A DNA stretch of 64,000 bases from Corynebacterium vitaeruminis DSM 20294 (GTDB taxonomy: Bacteria > Actinomycetota > Actinomycetes > Mycobacteriales > Mycobacteriaceae), in NCBI RefSeq assembly GCF_000550805.1, contig NZ_CP004353.1, forward strand, positions 1,922,001-1,986,000, in the 5' to 3' direction. The translations under genes and the position numbers were made by a program. The notes beneath the pieces are model-generated. The model searched no databases. It was not told where the DNA came from and saw nothing but the letters and a program-made list of their open reading frames with translations. The stretch's first letter is position 1; each line of letters begins with the position of its first letter. Of the stretch, positions 47,028 through 56,313 are shown piece after piece.

Positions 47028-50000
47028 CTAGGCCTTCTTCACGTCGGCGGTAACGTCGTCGACGATCTTGTGCGCGCCCTCGCCCTCGGTGAGGATCTCG
47101 AAGCTGGTGGCGAGCACCTCGCCAGCAATGAAGTCCTTGTGGCGGGTGGCCCACTCGAGCTTGTCGGCCGGCACGTAGAGCGTGGCCTCGATGCGGTCGG
47201 AGACCTCGAAGTCGGAGGCCTTGCGGGCGTCCTGCAGGCCGCGGACCACGTCGGCGGCCCAGCCCTCTGCCTCGAGCTCCTCGGTGAGCGTCATGTCGAG
47301 GACGACGAGGCCGTCCACGCCGTCGATCTGCGCGGTGGACTCGGGGTTGGCGGCAACGAGGCGCTCGGTGAACTCGCCCGGCTGCAACTCCACGCCGTCG
47401 GCGACCACGCCGTCGCCCACGCGCTCGTAGTTGCCGGACTTGACGGCCTTGATCACCTTCTGGACGTCACGGCCCAGGCGCGGGCCCGCGACCTTGGCGT
47501 TGACGACCACCTCAAAGCGGCCGACGGAGTCGACGTCATCGGTGAGGGTGACCTCCTTGACGTTGACCTCGTCCTTGATGATGGCGGCGAAGTCGGCAAG
47601 GCGCGCGGACTCCGGCAGGGCGATCGTGAGCCCCGGCAGCGGCAGGCGGTTGCGCAGCTTGTGGGACTTGCGGATCGAGCTGGTCGCCGAGCACACGCCG
47701 CGAATCTCGTCCATGGTGCGCACGAGCTCCGGGTCGGCCGGGAAGTCCTCTGCCTTCGGGAAGTCGGTCAGGTGCACCGAGCGCTCGCCGGTCAGCCCGC
47801 GCCAGATCACCTCGGAGGCCATCGGCAGCAGCGGCGCGGTGACGCGGGTGAGGGTCTCCAGGACGGTGTAGAGGGTGTTGAAGGCCTCCGGGAACTGCTC
47901 GTCGCCCGCCCAGAAGCGGTCGCGGGAGCGGCGCACGTACCAGTTGGTCAGCGCGTCGCAGAACCAGCGCACCTCGTCGCAGGCGGCGGCGATGTCGGTG
48001 GCCTCGAGCGAGGCGTTCACGCCAGCGACCAGGTCGTGCAGCTTGGCCAGGATGTAGCGGTCGAGCACATCCGTGGAGTCTACGGACCACTCGGCCGGCT
48101 TAGAGGAGTACAGCTGCAGGAAGCTGTAGGCGTTCCACATCGGCAGCAGCGCCTGGCGCACGCCCTCGCGGATGCCCTGCTCGGTGACGATGAGGTTGCC
48201 GCCGCGCAGGATCGGGCTGGACATGAGGAACCAGCGCATAGCGTCCGAGCCGTCGCGGTCGAAGACCTCGTTGACGTTCGGGTAGTTGCCCTTGGACTTA
48301 CTCATCTTCAGCCCGTCGTCGCCCAGCACGATGCCGTGGGCGACGACCTTCTTGAAGGCCGGGCGGTCGAACAGAGCAACCGAGAGCACGTGGAGCAGGT
48401 AGAACCAGCCGCGAGTCTGGCCGATGTACTCGACGATGAAGTCGGCCGGGTTGTGGTTCTCGAAGAACTCCTTGTTCTCGAACGGGTAGTGGAACTGCGC
48501 GAACGGCATGGAGCCGGAGTCGAACCAGACGTCGAGGACGTCCGGCACGCGGCGCATGGTGGACTTGCCCGTCGGGTCGTCCGGGTTCGGGCGAGTCAGC
48601 TCGTCGATGTCCGGGCGGTGCAGGCTCTTCGGCTTGCGGCCGAAGTCGCGCTCGAGCTCCTCGAGCGAGCCGTAGACGTCCACGCGCGGGTAGTTCTCGT
48701 CGTCGGACATCCACACCGGGATCGGGGAACCCCAGTAGCGGGAGCGGGAGATGTTCCAGTCGCGGGCGTTTTCCAGCCACTTGCCGAACTGGCCGTCGCG
48801 GATGTGCGAGGGCATCCACTCGATCTCCTGGTTGACCTCGACCATGCGGTCGCGGAACTTGGTCACCGAGACGAACCACGAGGGCAGCGCCATGTAGATG
48901 AGCGGCTCGCCCGAACGCCAGGAGTGCGGGTAGGAGTGCTCGATGGTTTGGTGGCGCACGACGCGGCCGGCGGCCTTCAGGTCACGGATGATGTCCTTGT
49001 TGGCGTCGAAGACCAGCTGGCCCTGGTACTCCGGGACGAGCGAGGTGAACTTGCCGTCCATGTCGACCGGGACGACGGTCGGGATGTCGTACTCCTTGCA
49101 GGTGTTCATATCGTCCTCACCGAATGCCGGGGCCTGGTGGACGATGCCGGTGCCGTCCTCGGTGGTGACGTACTCGGCGGATAGGATCTTGAAGGCGTTC
49201 TCGTGGCCGAGGAAGTAGTCGAAGATCGGCTGGTAGTTAAGCCCCACGAGCTTCGCACCCGGCAGGGTCTTCTCCACCTCGTAGTCGCCCAGCTCCTTGG
49301 CGTAGGCGCCGACGAGCGGCTCGGCCATGATGACGCGCTGGCCCGCGACGGCCGCGGTGGCGTTCTCGCCAGCCTTGACCACGGCGTAAGTCACGCCCGG
49401 GTTGACGGCGAGAGCGAGGTTGGACGGCAGGGTCCACGGCGTGGTGGTCCAGGCGATGGCCACAGCGCCCACGAGCGAGGCGTCCGCGTCGAAGCCCTCC
49501 TCCACGCCGGTGATCGGGAAGGTCACCGTGAGCGTCGGGTCCTGGCGCATCTTGTAGGAGTCGTCCAGGCGGGTCTCCTGGTTGGACAGCGGGGTGTGCT
49601 CGGCCCAGGAGTACGGCAGGACGCGGAAACCCTGGTAGATGAGGCCCTTGTCGTAGAGCTGCTTGAACGCCCAGATGACGGACTCCATGTAGCCGGGGTC
49701 CATCGTCTTGTAGCCGTTGTCGAAGTCGACCCAGCGTGCCTGGCGGGTGACGTATTCCTTCCACTCCTGCGTGTAGCGCAGGACGCTGGAGGCGCAGTAC
49801 TCGTTGAACTTGGCCAGGCCCATGGCCTCGATCTCGCCCTTGTCCTTGATGCCCAGCTGCTTCTCCGCCTCGAGCTCGGCGGGCAGGCCGTGGGTGTCCC
49901 AGCCGAACACGCGCGGGACGTGGTGGCCGGTCATCGTCTGGAAGCGCGGGATGATGTCCTTGACGTAGCCGGTGAGCAGGTGGCCGTAGTGCGGCAGGCC

Positions 50001-50180
50001 GTTGGCGAAGGGCGGGCCGTCGTAGAAGACGTACTCCGGGGAACCCTCTCGGTTCTTCAGCGAGGCCTGGAAGGTGTCGTCGTCCTTCCAGTACTTGAGC
50101 ACCTGCTGCTCCATATCGGGGAACCGGCTCGATCCGCCCGTCATATCAACGCGGGGGTAGACGCCACCGACGTTAGCCAT
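47028..50180 (-). CDS. ileS: Isoleucyl-tRNA synthetase
   Basis: 1050 aa class I synthetase that charges tRNA-Ile. HIGH-type motif in [21 protein letters not shown] in [11 protein letters not shown], a full editing domain between them, and a long C-terminal region, fitting the type-2-like actinobacterial IleS. The start at 50180 ([12 protein letters not shown]) has GAAGGAG upstream. An in-frame ATG at 50210 lies inside the T-box leader and has no RBS. Expression should be under T-box control (next entry). Confidence 0.96.
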   Translation of the reverse strand: MANVGGVYPRVDMTGGSSRFPDMEQQVLKYWKDDDTFQASLKNREGSPEYVFYDGPPFANGLPHYGHLLTGYVKDIIPRFQTMTGHHVPRVFGWDTHGLPAELEAEKQLGIKDKGEIEAMGLAKFNEYCASSVLRYTQEWKEYVTRQARWVDFDNGYKTMDPGYMESVIWAFKQLYDKGLIYQGFRVLPYSWAEHTPLSNQETRLDDSYKMRQDPTLTVTFPITGVEEGFDADASLVGAVAIAWTTTPWTLPSNLALAVNPGVTYAVVKAGENATAAVAGQRVIMAEPLVGAYAKELGDYEVEKTLPGAKLVGLNYQPIFDYFLGHENAFKILSAEYVTTEDGTGIVHQAPAFGEDDMNTCKEYDIPTVVPVDMDGKFTSLVPEYQGQLVFDANKDIIRDLKAAGRVVRHQTIEHSYPHSWRSGEPLIYMALPSWFVSVTKFRDRMVEVNQEIEWMPSHIRDGQFGKWLENARDWNISRSRYWGSPIPVWMSDDENYPRVDVYGSLEELERDFGRKPKSLHRPDIDELTRPNPDDPTGKSTMRRVPDVLDVWFDSGSMPFAQFHYPFENKEFFENHNPADFIVEYIGQTRGWFYLLHVLSVALFDRPAFKKVVAHGIVLGDDGLKMSKSKGNYPNVNEVFDRDGSDAMRWFLMSSPILRGGNLIVTEQGIREGVRQALLPMWNAYSFLQLYSSKPAEWSVDSTDVLDRYILAKLHDLVAGVNASLEATDIAAACDEVRWFCDALTNWYVRRSRDRFWAGDEQFPEAFNTLYTVLETLTRVTAPLLPMASEVIWRGLTGERSVHLTDFPKAEDFPADPELVRTMDEIRGVCSATSSIRKSHKLRNRLPLPGLTIALPESARLADFAAIIKDEVNVKEVTLTDDVDSVGRFEVVVNAKVAGPRLGRDVQKVIKAVKSGNYERVGDGVVADGVELQPGEFTERLVAANPESTAQIDGVDGLVVLDMTLTEELEAEGWAADVVRGLQDARKASDFEVSDRIEATLYVPADKLEWATRHKDFIAGEVLATSFEILTEGEGAHKIVDDVTADVKKA

Positions 50181-50444
50181 AAAAATAGCTCCTTCACTCG
50201 AAACTGCCATAAGGTGCAGGGACGCTCGCGCGCGGTACCACCCTGCTTGGGCCCGCTTGTGGCGAACCCCACTTCGTTAGTGAAGGAGATGACGGTCTTA
50301 CCCGTCCGGTTCTACTGACACGCGTTGGCGTGCGTTCTTCCGGAGGCTCCCCGGTGATGGCCGGATCGGTGCCTTTGGTGTGTCTGGTTTATCTCGGATG
50401 ACGCAGCCCCGGCGCAACCCGCCGTGCAACGCAACCCGCAACGG
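50181..50444 (-). promoter_or_regulatory. T-box riboswitch leader of ileS (tRNA-Ile sensor, likely translational)
   Basis: On the minus strand the conserved T-box AGGGTGGTACCGCG is exact (50231-50244). About 105 nt upstream a stem-I-like segment CCGGCCATCACCGGGG (about 50349-50364) carries ATC, an isoleucine codon, at a loop position. Between the T-box and the ileS ATG there is no terminator hairpin with a U-run; instead the GCGCGC region could pair with and hide the RBS. This matches the known actinobacterial ileS T-boxes that act on translation: uncharged tRNA-Ile frees the RBS. Confidence 0.9.
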
Positions 50445-50450
50445 TTAAAA

Positions 50451-50456
50451 AGTATA
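50451..50456 (-). promoter_or_regulatory. Likely -10 box (TATACT) of ileS
   Basis: TATACT on the minus strand, about 270 bp before the ileS start, would place transcription start near 50444, at the head of the T-box leader. A weak TTGGGA lies 19 bp further upstream. Confidence 0.5.
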
Positions 50457-50491
50457 GCCCATCTCCCCCGCGCTTTCCCAACGAGTTCGGG

Positions 50492-50521
50492 GTCGACGAG
50501 CCGAAGGCGTCGAAAAGCACG
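50492..50521 (-). repeat. Dispersed GTCGAC-type element after the wag31 terminator
   Basis: The minus strand reads GTGCTTTTCGACGCCTTCGG, followed by CTCGTCGAC. One mismatch to the consensus. Confidence 0.6.
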
Positions 50522-50523
50522 AA

Positions 50524-50546
50524 CCCCGCCGCGGGAAGCGACGGGG
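50524..50546 (-). terminator. Terminator of wag31
   Basis: CCCCGTCGC / GCGGCGGGG stem with a 5-nt loop, 20 bp after the stop, followed by TTCGTGCTTTTC, a rather weak U-tract that continues into the dispersed element. Confidence 0.65.
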
Positions 50547-50565
50547 AACTATGCGGAAAGGCTAC

Positions 50566-51606
50566 TTAGTTGTTGCCCTCGTTGTTGGTCGACGGTGCAG
50601 AGGTACCGCGGGACTCCAGTTCCTCGAGCTGGGACTGCAGCAGGGACTTCAGGCGGGTACGGTACTCGCGCTCGAAGCTGCGCAGCTCGGAGATGCGGTT
50701 CTCCAGAACCTTCTGCTGCTGGGTGACCGAAGCCATGATCTGGGTGTGCTTGCGCTCTGCGTCCTCCTGCAGGGCGTTGGCCTTGTCGGTGGCCTGCTTG
50801 ATCTGGGCCTCGGCGCGGGAGTTGGCGTCGGAGATGGTCAGCTGGGACTTCTTGGTGGCCTCGTCGACCATGGTCTTGGAGCGGTTCTCCGCGTCGGCGA
50901 CCAGGGACTTGGAACGTGCGTCTGCCTCGGCCAGCTGCTTCTCGGCGCGCTGGCGGGCGTCCTCGAGGGTTGCCTTGGAGCGGGAATCTGCCTCGTTGAT
51001 CTGCTTCTCGGCGGCGGCGCGGGCCTCGTCCAGCATGGACTGGGACTCGTTGCGGGCCTCGGCGGTGAGGCGGTCGGCCATCTCCTGGGCCATGCCCAGG
51101 ACCTTCGCTGCCTGCATGTGGGTCTCGGCGGTGGCGATGCCAGCGCCCGCGGCGGCTGCCGGTGCGGCGACGGCCGCGGCCTTCTGGGTGGCTGCGGGAG
51201 CAGCCGCAGCGGCCTTCTTCGCATCCGCCTTCGCTGCCTCCGCCTCGGCCTTGGCGGCCTTGGCCTCGGACTCCGCCTTCTCCTGTGCCTTCTTCGCGTC
51301 CGCGAGCTTGGACTCGTACTCAGCCTTGACCTTGGCCTCGACCTCCGCGCGCAGGGCCTTCTCGTCCACCTTCGGGGCGGCGGCCGCGGTGGCGGTGGTG
51401 CCGGCACCCTTGGCCTTCGCCTGCTCGAGCTCAGCCTTCAGCTCCTCGACCTGCTGGCGCAGGTTGTCGTTGTCATCCTGGAGCTCTTCGAGGCTCTCCT
51501 CGATCAGGTCAAGGAACTGGTCAACCTCGTCCTCGGCATAGCCGCGCTTGCCGATTGGTGGCTTGTTGAAAGCGATGTTGCGCACATCGGCCTGAGTCAA
51601 AGGCAT
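50566..51606 (-). CDS. wag31: DivIVA-family polar growth protein Wag31
   Basis: 346 aa. N-terminal DivIVA domain (about residues 1-60, [23 protein letters not shown]) with the basic membrane-binding tip, coiled coil about 30-70, a long Ala/Lys/Glu-rich linker (about 70-175, including an [15 protein letters not shown] stretch), then a long C-terminal coiled coil about 180-335. It recruits the elongation machinery at the cell poles of actinobacteria. The start is ATG 51606 with AAGGG upstream, not the TTG at 51624. Monocistronic, ended by the terminator at 50524-50546. Confidence 0.95.
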   Translation of the reverse strand: MPLTQADVRNIAFNKPPIGKRGYAEDEVDQFLDLIEESLEELQDDNDNLRQQVEELKAELEQAKAKGAGTTATAAAAPKVDEKALRAEVEAKVKAEYESKLADAKKAQEKAESEAKAAKAEAEAAKADAKKAAAAAPAATQKAAAVAAPAAAAGAGIATAETHMQAAKVLGMAQEMADRLTAEARNESQSMLDEARAAAEKQINEADSRSKATLEDARQRAEKQLAEADARSKSLVADAENRSKTMVDEATKKSQLTISDANSRAEAQIKQATDKANALQEDAERKHTQIMASVTQQQKVLENRISELRSFEREYRTRLKSLLQSQLEELESRGTSAPSTNNEGNN

Positions 51607-51983
51607 GGAGCTATATCCCTTCAAGATTCATCGACTCGCAGACGGGGTGCCTACGAACGCTTTTATCTGAACACATTAACTCACAGTATGGCACGTTTGC
51701 CACACGTGGACAGTGACAAACGCTGCATTCGGGCGACAAAATCCCCGTATTTTGCGTTCAAAGGGGAGATTAAGCCTCCGAATTTTACTGAGAGCACGAT
51801 GAGCATTTTACCCCCTGCACCTGCCCCCTTTCCGGGTTTCCGGCAGCATTTTCGGGCGGCGCCAGACCGTTTCTGAGAAAAGAACATCAACCCGATAGCC
51901 CCTTGACGGGGAGGGGAATCGGGGTTGTTATTTTTCCGTTATTGCGGTTTATTTCGGATTCGAAATTAATCTGCAAAGTTCGG
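51607..51983. other. wag31 promoter region and yggT 3' end
   Basis: 377 bp, clearly more AT-rich than its surroundings. It contains a GGCACGTTTGCC dyad and TACTGT-like elements around 51680-51715 that may serve wag31. A yggT terminator is at 51887-51927. No gene is supported. Confidence 0.5.
51887..51927 (-). terminator. Terminator of yggT
   Basis: CAACCCGAT / ATCGGGGTTG outer stem with inner CCCC/GGGG pairing. T-rich sequence lies on both sides (GTTATTTTTCC on the plus strand; GATGTTCTTTTC on the minus), so it may act in both directions. Confidence 0.6.
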
Positions 51984-52274
51984 TTAAGCCAGCGCCACCC
52001 GCAGGCCAATCTGCAGCACCTGGAGCAGGAAGAAGAGCACGAGCACGGACACGTCGAGTGCGACGTTGCCCATCTTCAGCGGCGGGATGATCTTGCGCAG
52101 CGCCTTCACCGGCGGGTCGGTGATGACGAAGAGGAACTCGGCGATGACGACGAACCAGCGCGGCGCGCGGAAGTTGCGGGAAAAGGAGTGGATCATTTCC
52201 ACGAGGATCCTGCCGATGAGGGCGAGTACGTAGAGCTCAACCACCCAAAACAGGATCTCATAAATGGCGGACAT
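51984..52274 (-). CDS. yggT: YggT-family membrane protein
   Basis: 96 aa with two hydrophobic segments (about residues 5-25 and 68-92). Matches the YggT family next to sepF and ftsZ in Gram-positives, where it may assist division or osmotic stress. AAAGGAAA precedes the ATG. The gene has its own upstream gap of 254 bp and its own terminator, so it is not obviously in the sepF transcript. Confidence 0.88.
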   Translation of the reverse strand: MSAIYEILFWVVELYVLALIGRILVEMIHSFSRNFRAPRWFVVIAEFLFVITDPPVKALRKIIPPLKMGNVALDVSVLVLFFLLQVLQIGLRVALA

Positions 52275-52284
52275 GTTTTCCTTT

Positions 52285-52306
52285 CGCTTGTCGACGCCTA
52301 TCGGCC
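52285..52306 (+). repeat. Dispersed GTCGAC-type element upstream of yggT
   Basis: Reads CGCTTGTCGACGCCTATCGG, one mismatch to the consensus, just before the yggT RBS. Confidence 0.6.
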
Positions 52307-52466
52307 CCCACGTTAATACTGCGGGGCGCCGAGCGGTTCATTCTCCTACCCCAACGCGGGCACCGTTTCCAAAGTTCCCTGCCCGCCTCCCCGACTTCAC
52401 CCGCACGACCTCACCCGGTTTCGATGCCGGGCTAGGGCATTTCTTGGCGCGAGGTGAGCAACCTTG

Positions 52467-52480
52467 GCCGTCGGAAAGCG
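52467..52480 (-). repeat. Dispersed GTCGAC-type element after the sepF terminator
   Basis: The minus strand reads CGCTTTCCGACGGCC directly after the U-tract. Confidence 0.5.
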
Positions 52481-52512
52481 AAAAAGCCGCGCCGAGGACA
52501 ACCCGGCGCGGC
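52481..52512 (-). terminator. Terminator of sepF
   Basis: Perfect 9-bp stem GCCGCGCCG / CGGCGCGGC with a 9-nt loop, followed by TTTTTC on the minus strand. Confidence 0.88.
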
Positions 52513-52528
52513 CTTGACAAGCAGTGAA

Positions 52529-52978
52529 CTAGCGAACGCCCGCGGTGCGCTCCAGCTCGGCGGTGGTGACGTCGGCGTCCTTGGGCACGATCGCGAACAC
52601 GCCGGTGTCGATCTTCTTCATTTGGCCGTACACGGCGAAGCAGAGGCCGGCGGCGAAGTCGACGATGCGCTTGGCCTCGACGGCGCCGAGGTTGCGGATG
52701 TCGAAGACCACGGCGTCGCCATCACGGAAGGGCTTGCCGATGGCGGCGGCGTCGGAGTAGGAGTTGATGGTCACCGGCACGATGGTGGCCGGGAAGCTGC
52801 GGTCGAGGTGCGTCTCGCGCGGCTCGCGGACCTCGCGCTCGTAGGAGGGGCGCTCGTCGTAGCGCGGCTGGTAGGCCACGGATCCCTCGTAGCGCGGCTC
52901 CTCGTAGTAAGCGTCGTCGCCCTCGAGCTCGTACGGAGTGAGGCCGAAGAACTCCTTGGTCTTCTTCACAAATGACAT
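52529..52978 (-). CDS. sepF: Cell division protein SepF
   Basis: 149 aa. N-terminal amphipathic membrane-binding helix (MSFVKKTKEFFGLTPYE), a charged linker, and the SepF core about residues 65-149 (DGDAVVFDIRNLGAVEAKRIVDFAAGLCFAVYG). It tethers FtsZ to the membrane; actinobacteria lack FtsA and depend on it. The ATG at 52978 has GGGAGG. Separated from pgeF by 208 bp with no yggS gene. Confidence 0.94.
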   Translation of the reverse strand: MSFVKKTKEFFGLTPYELEGDDAYYEEPRYEGSVAYQPRYDERPSYEREVREPRETHLDRSFPATIVPVTINSYSDAAAIGKPFRDGDAVVFDIRNLGAVEAKRIVDFAAGLCFAVYGQMKKIDTGVFAIVPKDADVTTAELERTAGVR

Positions 52979-53152
52979 GGTGTGTCCTCCCAATTTTTGT
53001 GTTCGCCTCTAGACCGTTTTCGCCTAAAGCGCGAGGTTGTCGGTGTGTGCTTCCCCGTGTTTCAACGTTGGTTTCAACTTAACTGCCAGCGCATGATGCC
53101 GTTTGTTTCGACACGGGCTTTTTGTTTTTTAGTTAATTCTTAAAACACTTCG

Positions 53153-53171
53153 GGTCCGCTTAAGGCGGACC
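53153..53171 (-). terminator. Terminator of pgeF
   Basis: GGTCCGC / GCGGACC 7-bp stem with a short loop, 16 bp after the pgeF stop, followed by GTGTTTTAAG on the minus strand. Confidence 0.65.
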
Positions 53172-53186
53172 GCCGAGATCCAGGGG

Positions 53187-53912
53187 CTATTGCAGCCAGA
53201 CCAGACCGGCCTGTCGCCCCGTGACCCCCTCGCGACGATAAGAGAACAGATCCTTGTCCTCGATCGTGCAGCGCGGATCGGCGTCGATGGATCGCACCCC
53301 GAGCGAGAGCAGCTGGCGGACCAGCCCCACCCGGATGTCCACCCCGGTGGTGCCCTTGGCCGTCGTGGTGGTCGAACCCGGCAGGTGACGCTCGACATCG
53401 GCGGCCATCTCCGCTGGAACCTCGTAGTTCTTCCCCGAGGCGGCGGGCCCGAGCAGCGCGTGGATGTTGGCCGGGGTGGCGCCGAGGCCCACCATGGTCT
53501 CCACGGTCTTGGCCACGATGCCGTTGCGCGCGCCCAGGCGGCCCGCGTGCACGGCCGCGACCACGCCCGCCTCCGTGTCGGAGAGGAGCACCGGCACGCA
53601 GTCGGCGACGAGCACCGCCAAAGCCAGACCCTTCTCGGTGGTCACGAGGGCGTCGGTGACCTCCACCGGCGACTGCTGCGGGCCGTCGACGACGGTCACG
53701 GTGTTGGAGTGCACCTGCTCCATCCAGACGATGCGATCCGGGTCGAGCCCCACCGCCTTGGCCAGGCGGAGCCGGTTGGCGTTCACGGCCGCGGGCTCGT
53801 CGCCCACGTGATCGCCCAGGTTGAAGGAGCCGTAGGGCTCCTTGGAGACCCCGCCCTTGCGGGTGGTGAATACCTTGCGCACCGGGCGGGTGCCGAGGTC
53901 GATCTCTGCCAC
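53187..53912 (-). CDS. pgeF: Peptidoglycan editing factor PgeF / YfiH-type purine nucleoside phosphorylase-like protein
   Basis: 241 aa. Conserved YfiH/DUF152 features: [17 protein letters not shown] (metal-binding Cys), [12 protein letters not shown] (metal-binding His). The family was first called laccase-like and is now linked to cleavage of wrong L-Ser from cell-wall precursors and to purine phosphorolysis. The GTG start at 53912 has GAGAGGAA; it lies 45 bp after ftsZ and is probably co-transcribed with it. Confidence 0.92.
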   Translation of the reverse strand: MAEIDLGTRPVRKVFTTRKGGVSKEPYGSFNLGDHVGDEPAAVNANRLRLAKAVGLDPDRIVWMEQVHSNTVTVVDGPQQSPVEVTDALVTTEKGLALAVLVADCVPVLLSDTEAGVVAAVHAGRLGARNGIVAKTVETMVGLGATPANIHALLGPAASGKNYEVPAEMAADVERHLPGSTTTTAKGTTGVDIRVGLVRQLLSLGVRSIDADPRCTIEDKDLFSYRREGVTGRQAGLVWLQ

Positions 53913-53957
53913 TGCGTTTCCTCTCAACCTAGTGGGCGATGCTTGGGGTGGGCGTGC

Positions 53958-55178
53958 CTAGCGCAGGAAGTCCGGGACGTCGATGTCGTCGACGCCCGCG
54001 TCGCGATCCTCGCGCGGCTGGAACTGCTGGCTGTCCTCGCGGTTGGTGAACAGGCCGTTGCGCGACTGGTGACCCGGCTGCGCCGGGGCCTGGCGCTGCT
54101 CCTGCTCGCGGCGGTGGCGGGCGTTGTCCTCGCCGAACAGGGAGGCACCCTCCTGCGCCGGTGCCGGGGTCGGGTTCGGCACGGCCGCCGGGGCCTGCTG
54201 CTCGGGGGCGGCCGCAGGTGCGACGTTGTTGCGGGCGCCGTCGAAGCCGGTGGCGATGACCGTGACGCGGACCTCATCGCCCAGGTTGTCGTCGAAGATG
54301 GTACCGAAGATGAGGTTGACGTCCTCGTCGGACTTCTCCTGAACCATGGAGGCCGCGTCGTTGACCTCCTGGATGCCCAGGTCGGAGCCGCCAGCGATGG
54401 ACAGCAGCACGCCGGTGGCGCCCTCCATGGTGGACTCCAAAAGCGGGGAGTTGATGGCCTCGGTGGCGGCCACCATCACGCGGTTGTCGCCACGGGCGGA
54501 GCCCACGCCCATGAGGGCGGAGCCAGCGTCGGCCATGACGGAGCGGACGTCCGCGAAGTCGACGTTGATGAGGCCCGGGATGGTGATGAGGTCGGTGATG
54601 CCCTGGACACCGTTGTGGAGCACCTGGTCCGCGGCGCGGAAGGCGTTCATCATGGTGAGGCTGGCGTCGCCGAGCTGCAGGAGGCGATCGTTAGGAATGA
54701 CGATGAGGGTGTCACAGACCTCTTTCAGCGCCGCGATGCCGTCCATGGCCTGGCGGGTGCGGCGCTGGCCCTCGAACTTGAACGGGCGGGTGACCACGCC
54801 GACGGTCAGCGCGCCCATCTTCTTCGCGATGGAGGCGACCACGGGCGCAGCACCGGTGCCGGTTCCGCCGCCCTCGCCAGCGGTGACGAAGACCATGTCG
54901 GCGCCCTTGAGGGCCTCCTCGATCTCCGACTTGTGGTCCTCAGCGGACTGGCGGCCGACCTCCGGGTTGGCACCGGCGCCGAGGCCGCGGGTGGCCTCGC
55001 GTCCGATGTCGAGCTTGACGTCGGCCTCGGAGAAGATGAGCGCCTGGGAATCGGTGTTCACCGCGATGAACTCGACGCCCTTGAGGCCCTCCTCGATCAT
55101 GCGGTTGACGGCGTTGACGCCGCCGCCGCCGACGCCGACCACCTTGATGACGGCGAGGTAGTTATCTGGGGAAGTCAT
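53958..55178 (-). CDS. ftsZ: Cell division GTPase FtsZ
   Basis: 406 aa tubulin homologue that forms the Z ring. GTP-binding signature [10 protein letters not shown] near residue 105, N-terminal [15 protein letters not shown], catalytic T7 loop near NVDFADV, then a disordered Pro/Gln-rich linker and the C-terminal conserved peptide ([10 protein letters not shown]) that binds SepF and FtsW. Preceded by a 432-bp leader region and separated from ftsQ by a terminator, so it has its own promoters. Confidence 0.97.
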   Translation of the reverse strand: MTSPDNYLAVIKVVGVGGGGVNAVNRMIEEGLKGVEFIAVNTDSQALIFSEADVKLDIGREATRGLGAGANPEVGRQSAEDHKSEIEEALKGADMVFVTAGEGGGTGTGAAPVVASIAKKMGALTVGVVTRPFKFEGQRRTRQAMDGIAALKEVCDTLIVIPNDRLLQLGDASLTMMNAFRAADQVLHNGVQGITDLITIPGLINVDFADVRSVMADAGSALMGVGSARGDNRVMVAATEAINSPLLESTMEGATGVLLSIAGGSDLGIQEVNDAASMVQEKSDEDVNLIFGTIFDDNLGDEVRVTVIATGFDGARNNVAPAAAPEQQAPAAVPNPTPAPAQEGASLFGEDNARHRREQEQRQAPAQPGHQSRNGLFTNREDSQQFQPREDRDAGVDDIDVPDFLR

Positions 55179-55566
55179 GTAAGAGACTCGCCTTTCCTTT
55201 TAAGAATTAACTGCTTGTCGCTGGGCACCGCGGAAACGACGAAAACCGCGGAACCGCACTTCATCCATCATGGGTGAAACTTCCCCAAAATGCTGGCACA
55301 TTTTCGGCGGCGTGTCGGTACCCTCAACCATTACTTTAGGGTTTTGACGTGCGCTTTTGAGCTGCCTCTCAGGTGACCCGCGGCGGTCACCGCCGCGTTT
55401 GCGCAGGTGCGGCGGCGTCGTGGAAAAGGCTTCCCGCGAGGGCGGGGCCGGTGCCTTCGCGACCGCGCCCCGCGGAAGAATTGCAAAAATTTTCTCCCGA
55501 AATATTCGTGCCTTGATCCGCCCCAACGAAAGTTCTCCCCCGCTTCCCCACTTGGGCACGCCGCGA
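55179..55566 (-). promoter_or_regulatory. ftsZ upstream region
   Basis: About 390 bp with no gene. It includes TAAAGT at about 55333 (minus strand) as a possible -10, and a CGCGGCGGT/ACCGCCGCG dyad at 55379-55397. RBS AAAGGAAAGG lies before the ftsZ ATG. An open frame in 55200-55559 has no RBS and unlikely composition. Confidence 0.5.
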
Positions 55567-55600
55567 TAAACCCCCGCGATACGTGCGGTATCCGCGGGGG
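55567..55600 (-). terminator. Terminator of ftsQ
   Basis: CCCCCGCGGATAC / GTATCGCGGGGG with one bulge, followed by TTTATC on the minus strand. It lies 10 bp after the ftsQ stop and ends the mur-fts run. Confidence 0.85.
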
Positions 55601-55610
55601 TTCTCGTTTC

Positions 55611-56273
55611 CTAGCGCTTGATCGCGATGGTGGGCGCGCCGGAGACGTCTAGGGAGGCCTCGGGGCGCGTGAGCGCGACCTTCGTGGCCACCGCTTTATC
55701 GGCCGCGTTGTCTACCGAGCCCCAGTAGACCTTCTTGTCTGGGCCGATCTGGAGGGTGATCTCGTATTGGCTGGGCGCCTGCACCGCGGTGACCTGCGCG
55801 CGGGTGGCGTCGTCCAGGGCGCCGAGCGCGCTGGCCACGGCCGCGAAGACCTCCTGGTTGTCGTCGTTTTGGCCGGTCACCTCGGGCGTTCCCGCGGGCG
55901 GATCGGCGATGAGGAACGCCTGCCCGGTCGAGTCGATGAGGTGGGAGCCGTCCGAGCGCTTGGCGTACATGGCCGCCGTGCGCTCGTGGACCTCCACATG
56001 CAGCGTGGAGGGATAGGACTTGGACACGGAGACGGACTCGACCCAGGGCAGCGCGCTCACGCCGCGGGCGGCCGACTGGGCGTTGACGCGCAGCAGGTTG
56101 TCCCCCACCGCCACGCCGGTCGCGGCCTCGATGTCCTCGACCGCGGTGTTGACCTGGCCCTCCACCTTGAAGCCGCCCACCTTGAACACCGGCACGAACC
56201 ACGCCGCCGCGGCGAGCGCCACGAGCAGGATGACGATGGCCGCCGCGATGAGCGGCTTCTTCCGTGCGCGCAT
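55611..56273 (-). CDS. ftsQ: Cell division protein FtsQ
   Basis: 220 aa. Short basic cytoplasmic N-terminus (MRARKKP), one span (about residues 8-28), POTRA domain (FKVGGFKVEGQVNTAVEDIEAATGV) and FtsQ beta domain. Bitopic divisome scaffold. The start at ATG 56273 has AAAGGA 11 nt upstream; a longer frame to 56327 overlaps murC and is less likely. Confidence 0.93.
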   Translation of the reverse strand: MRARKKPLIAAAIVILLVALAAAAWFVPVFKVGGFKVEGQVNTAVEDIEAATGVAVGDNLLRVNAQSAARGVSALPWVESVSVSKSYPSTLHVEVHERTAAMYAKRSDGSHLIDSTGQAFLIADPPAGTPEVTGQNDDNQEVFAAVASALGALDDATRAQVTAVQAPSQYEITLQIGPDKKVYWGSVDNAADKAVATKVALTRPEASLDVSGAPTIAIKR

Positions 56274-56313
56274 GGGGTGATGCGTCCTTTCCCTGATAGT
56301 GGTGGCGGTGGCT

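Larger units (their letters stand above)
53131..55212. repeat. 15-bp perfect inverted repeat bracketing pgeF and ftsZ
   Basis: AGTTAATTCTTAAAA at 53131-53145 and its exact reverse complement at 55198-55212. The second copy lies just before the ftsZ RBS, the first downstream of the pgeF terminator. Confidence 0.5.

Noticed and set aside
47070..49184. 704-codon plus-strand frame opposite ileS
   Set aside because: Antisense of ileS with the same composition artefact.
53190..55277. 695-codon plus-strand frame across pgeF and ftsZ
   Set aside because: Spans two real genes in antisense; no RBS.
55200..55559. 119-codon frame upstream of ftsZ
   Set aside because: Lies in the ftsZ promoter region, no RBS, Arg/Gly/Pro composition typical of GC-rich noise.
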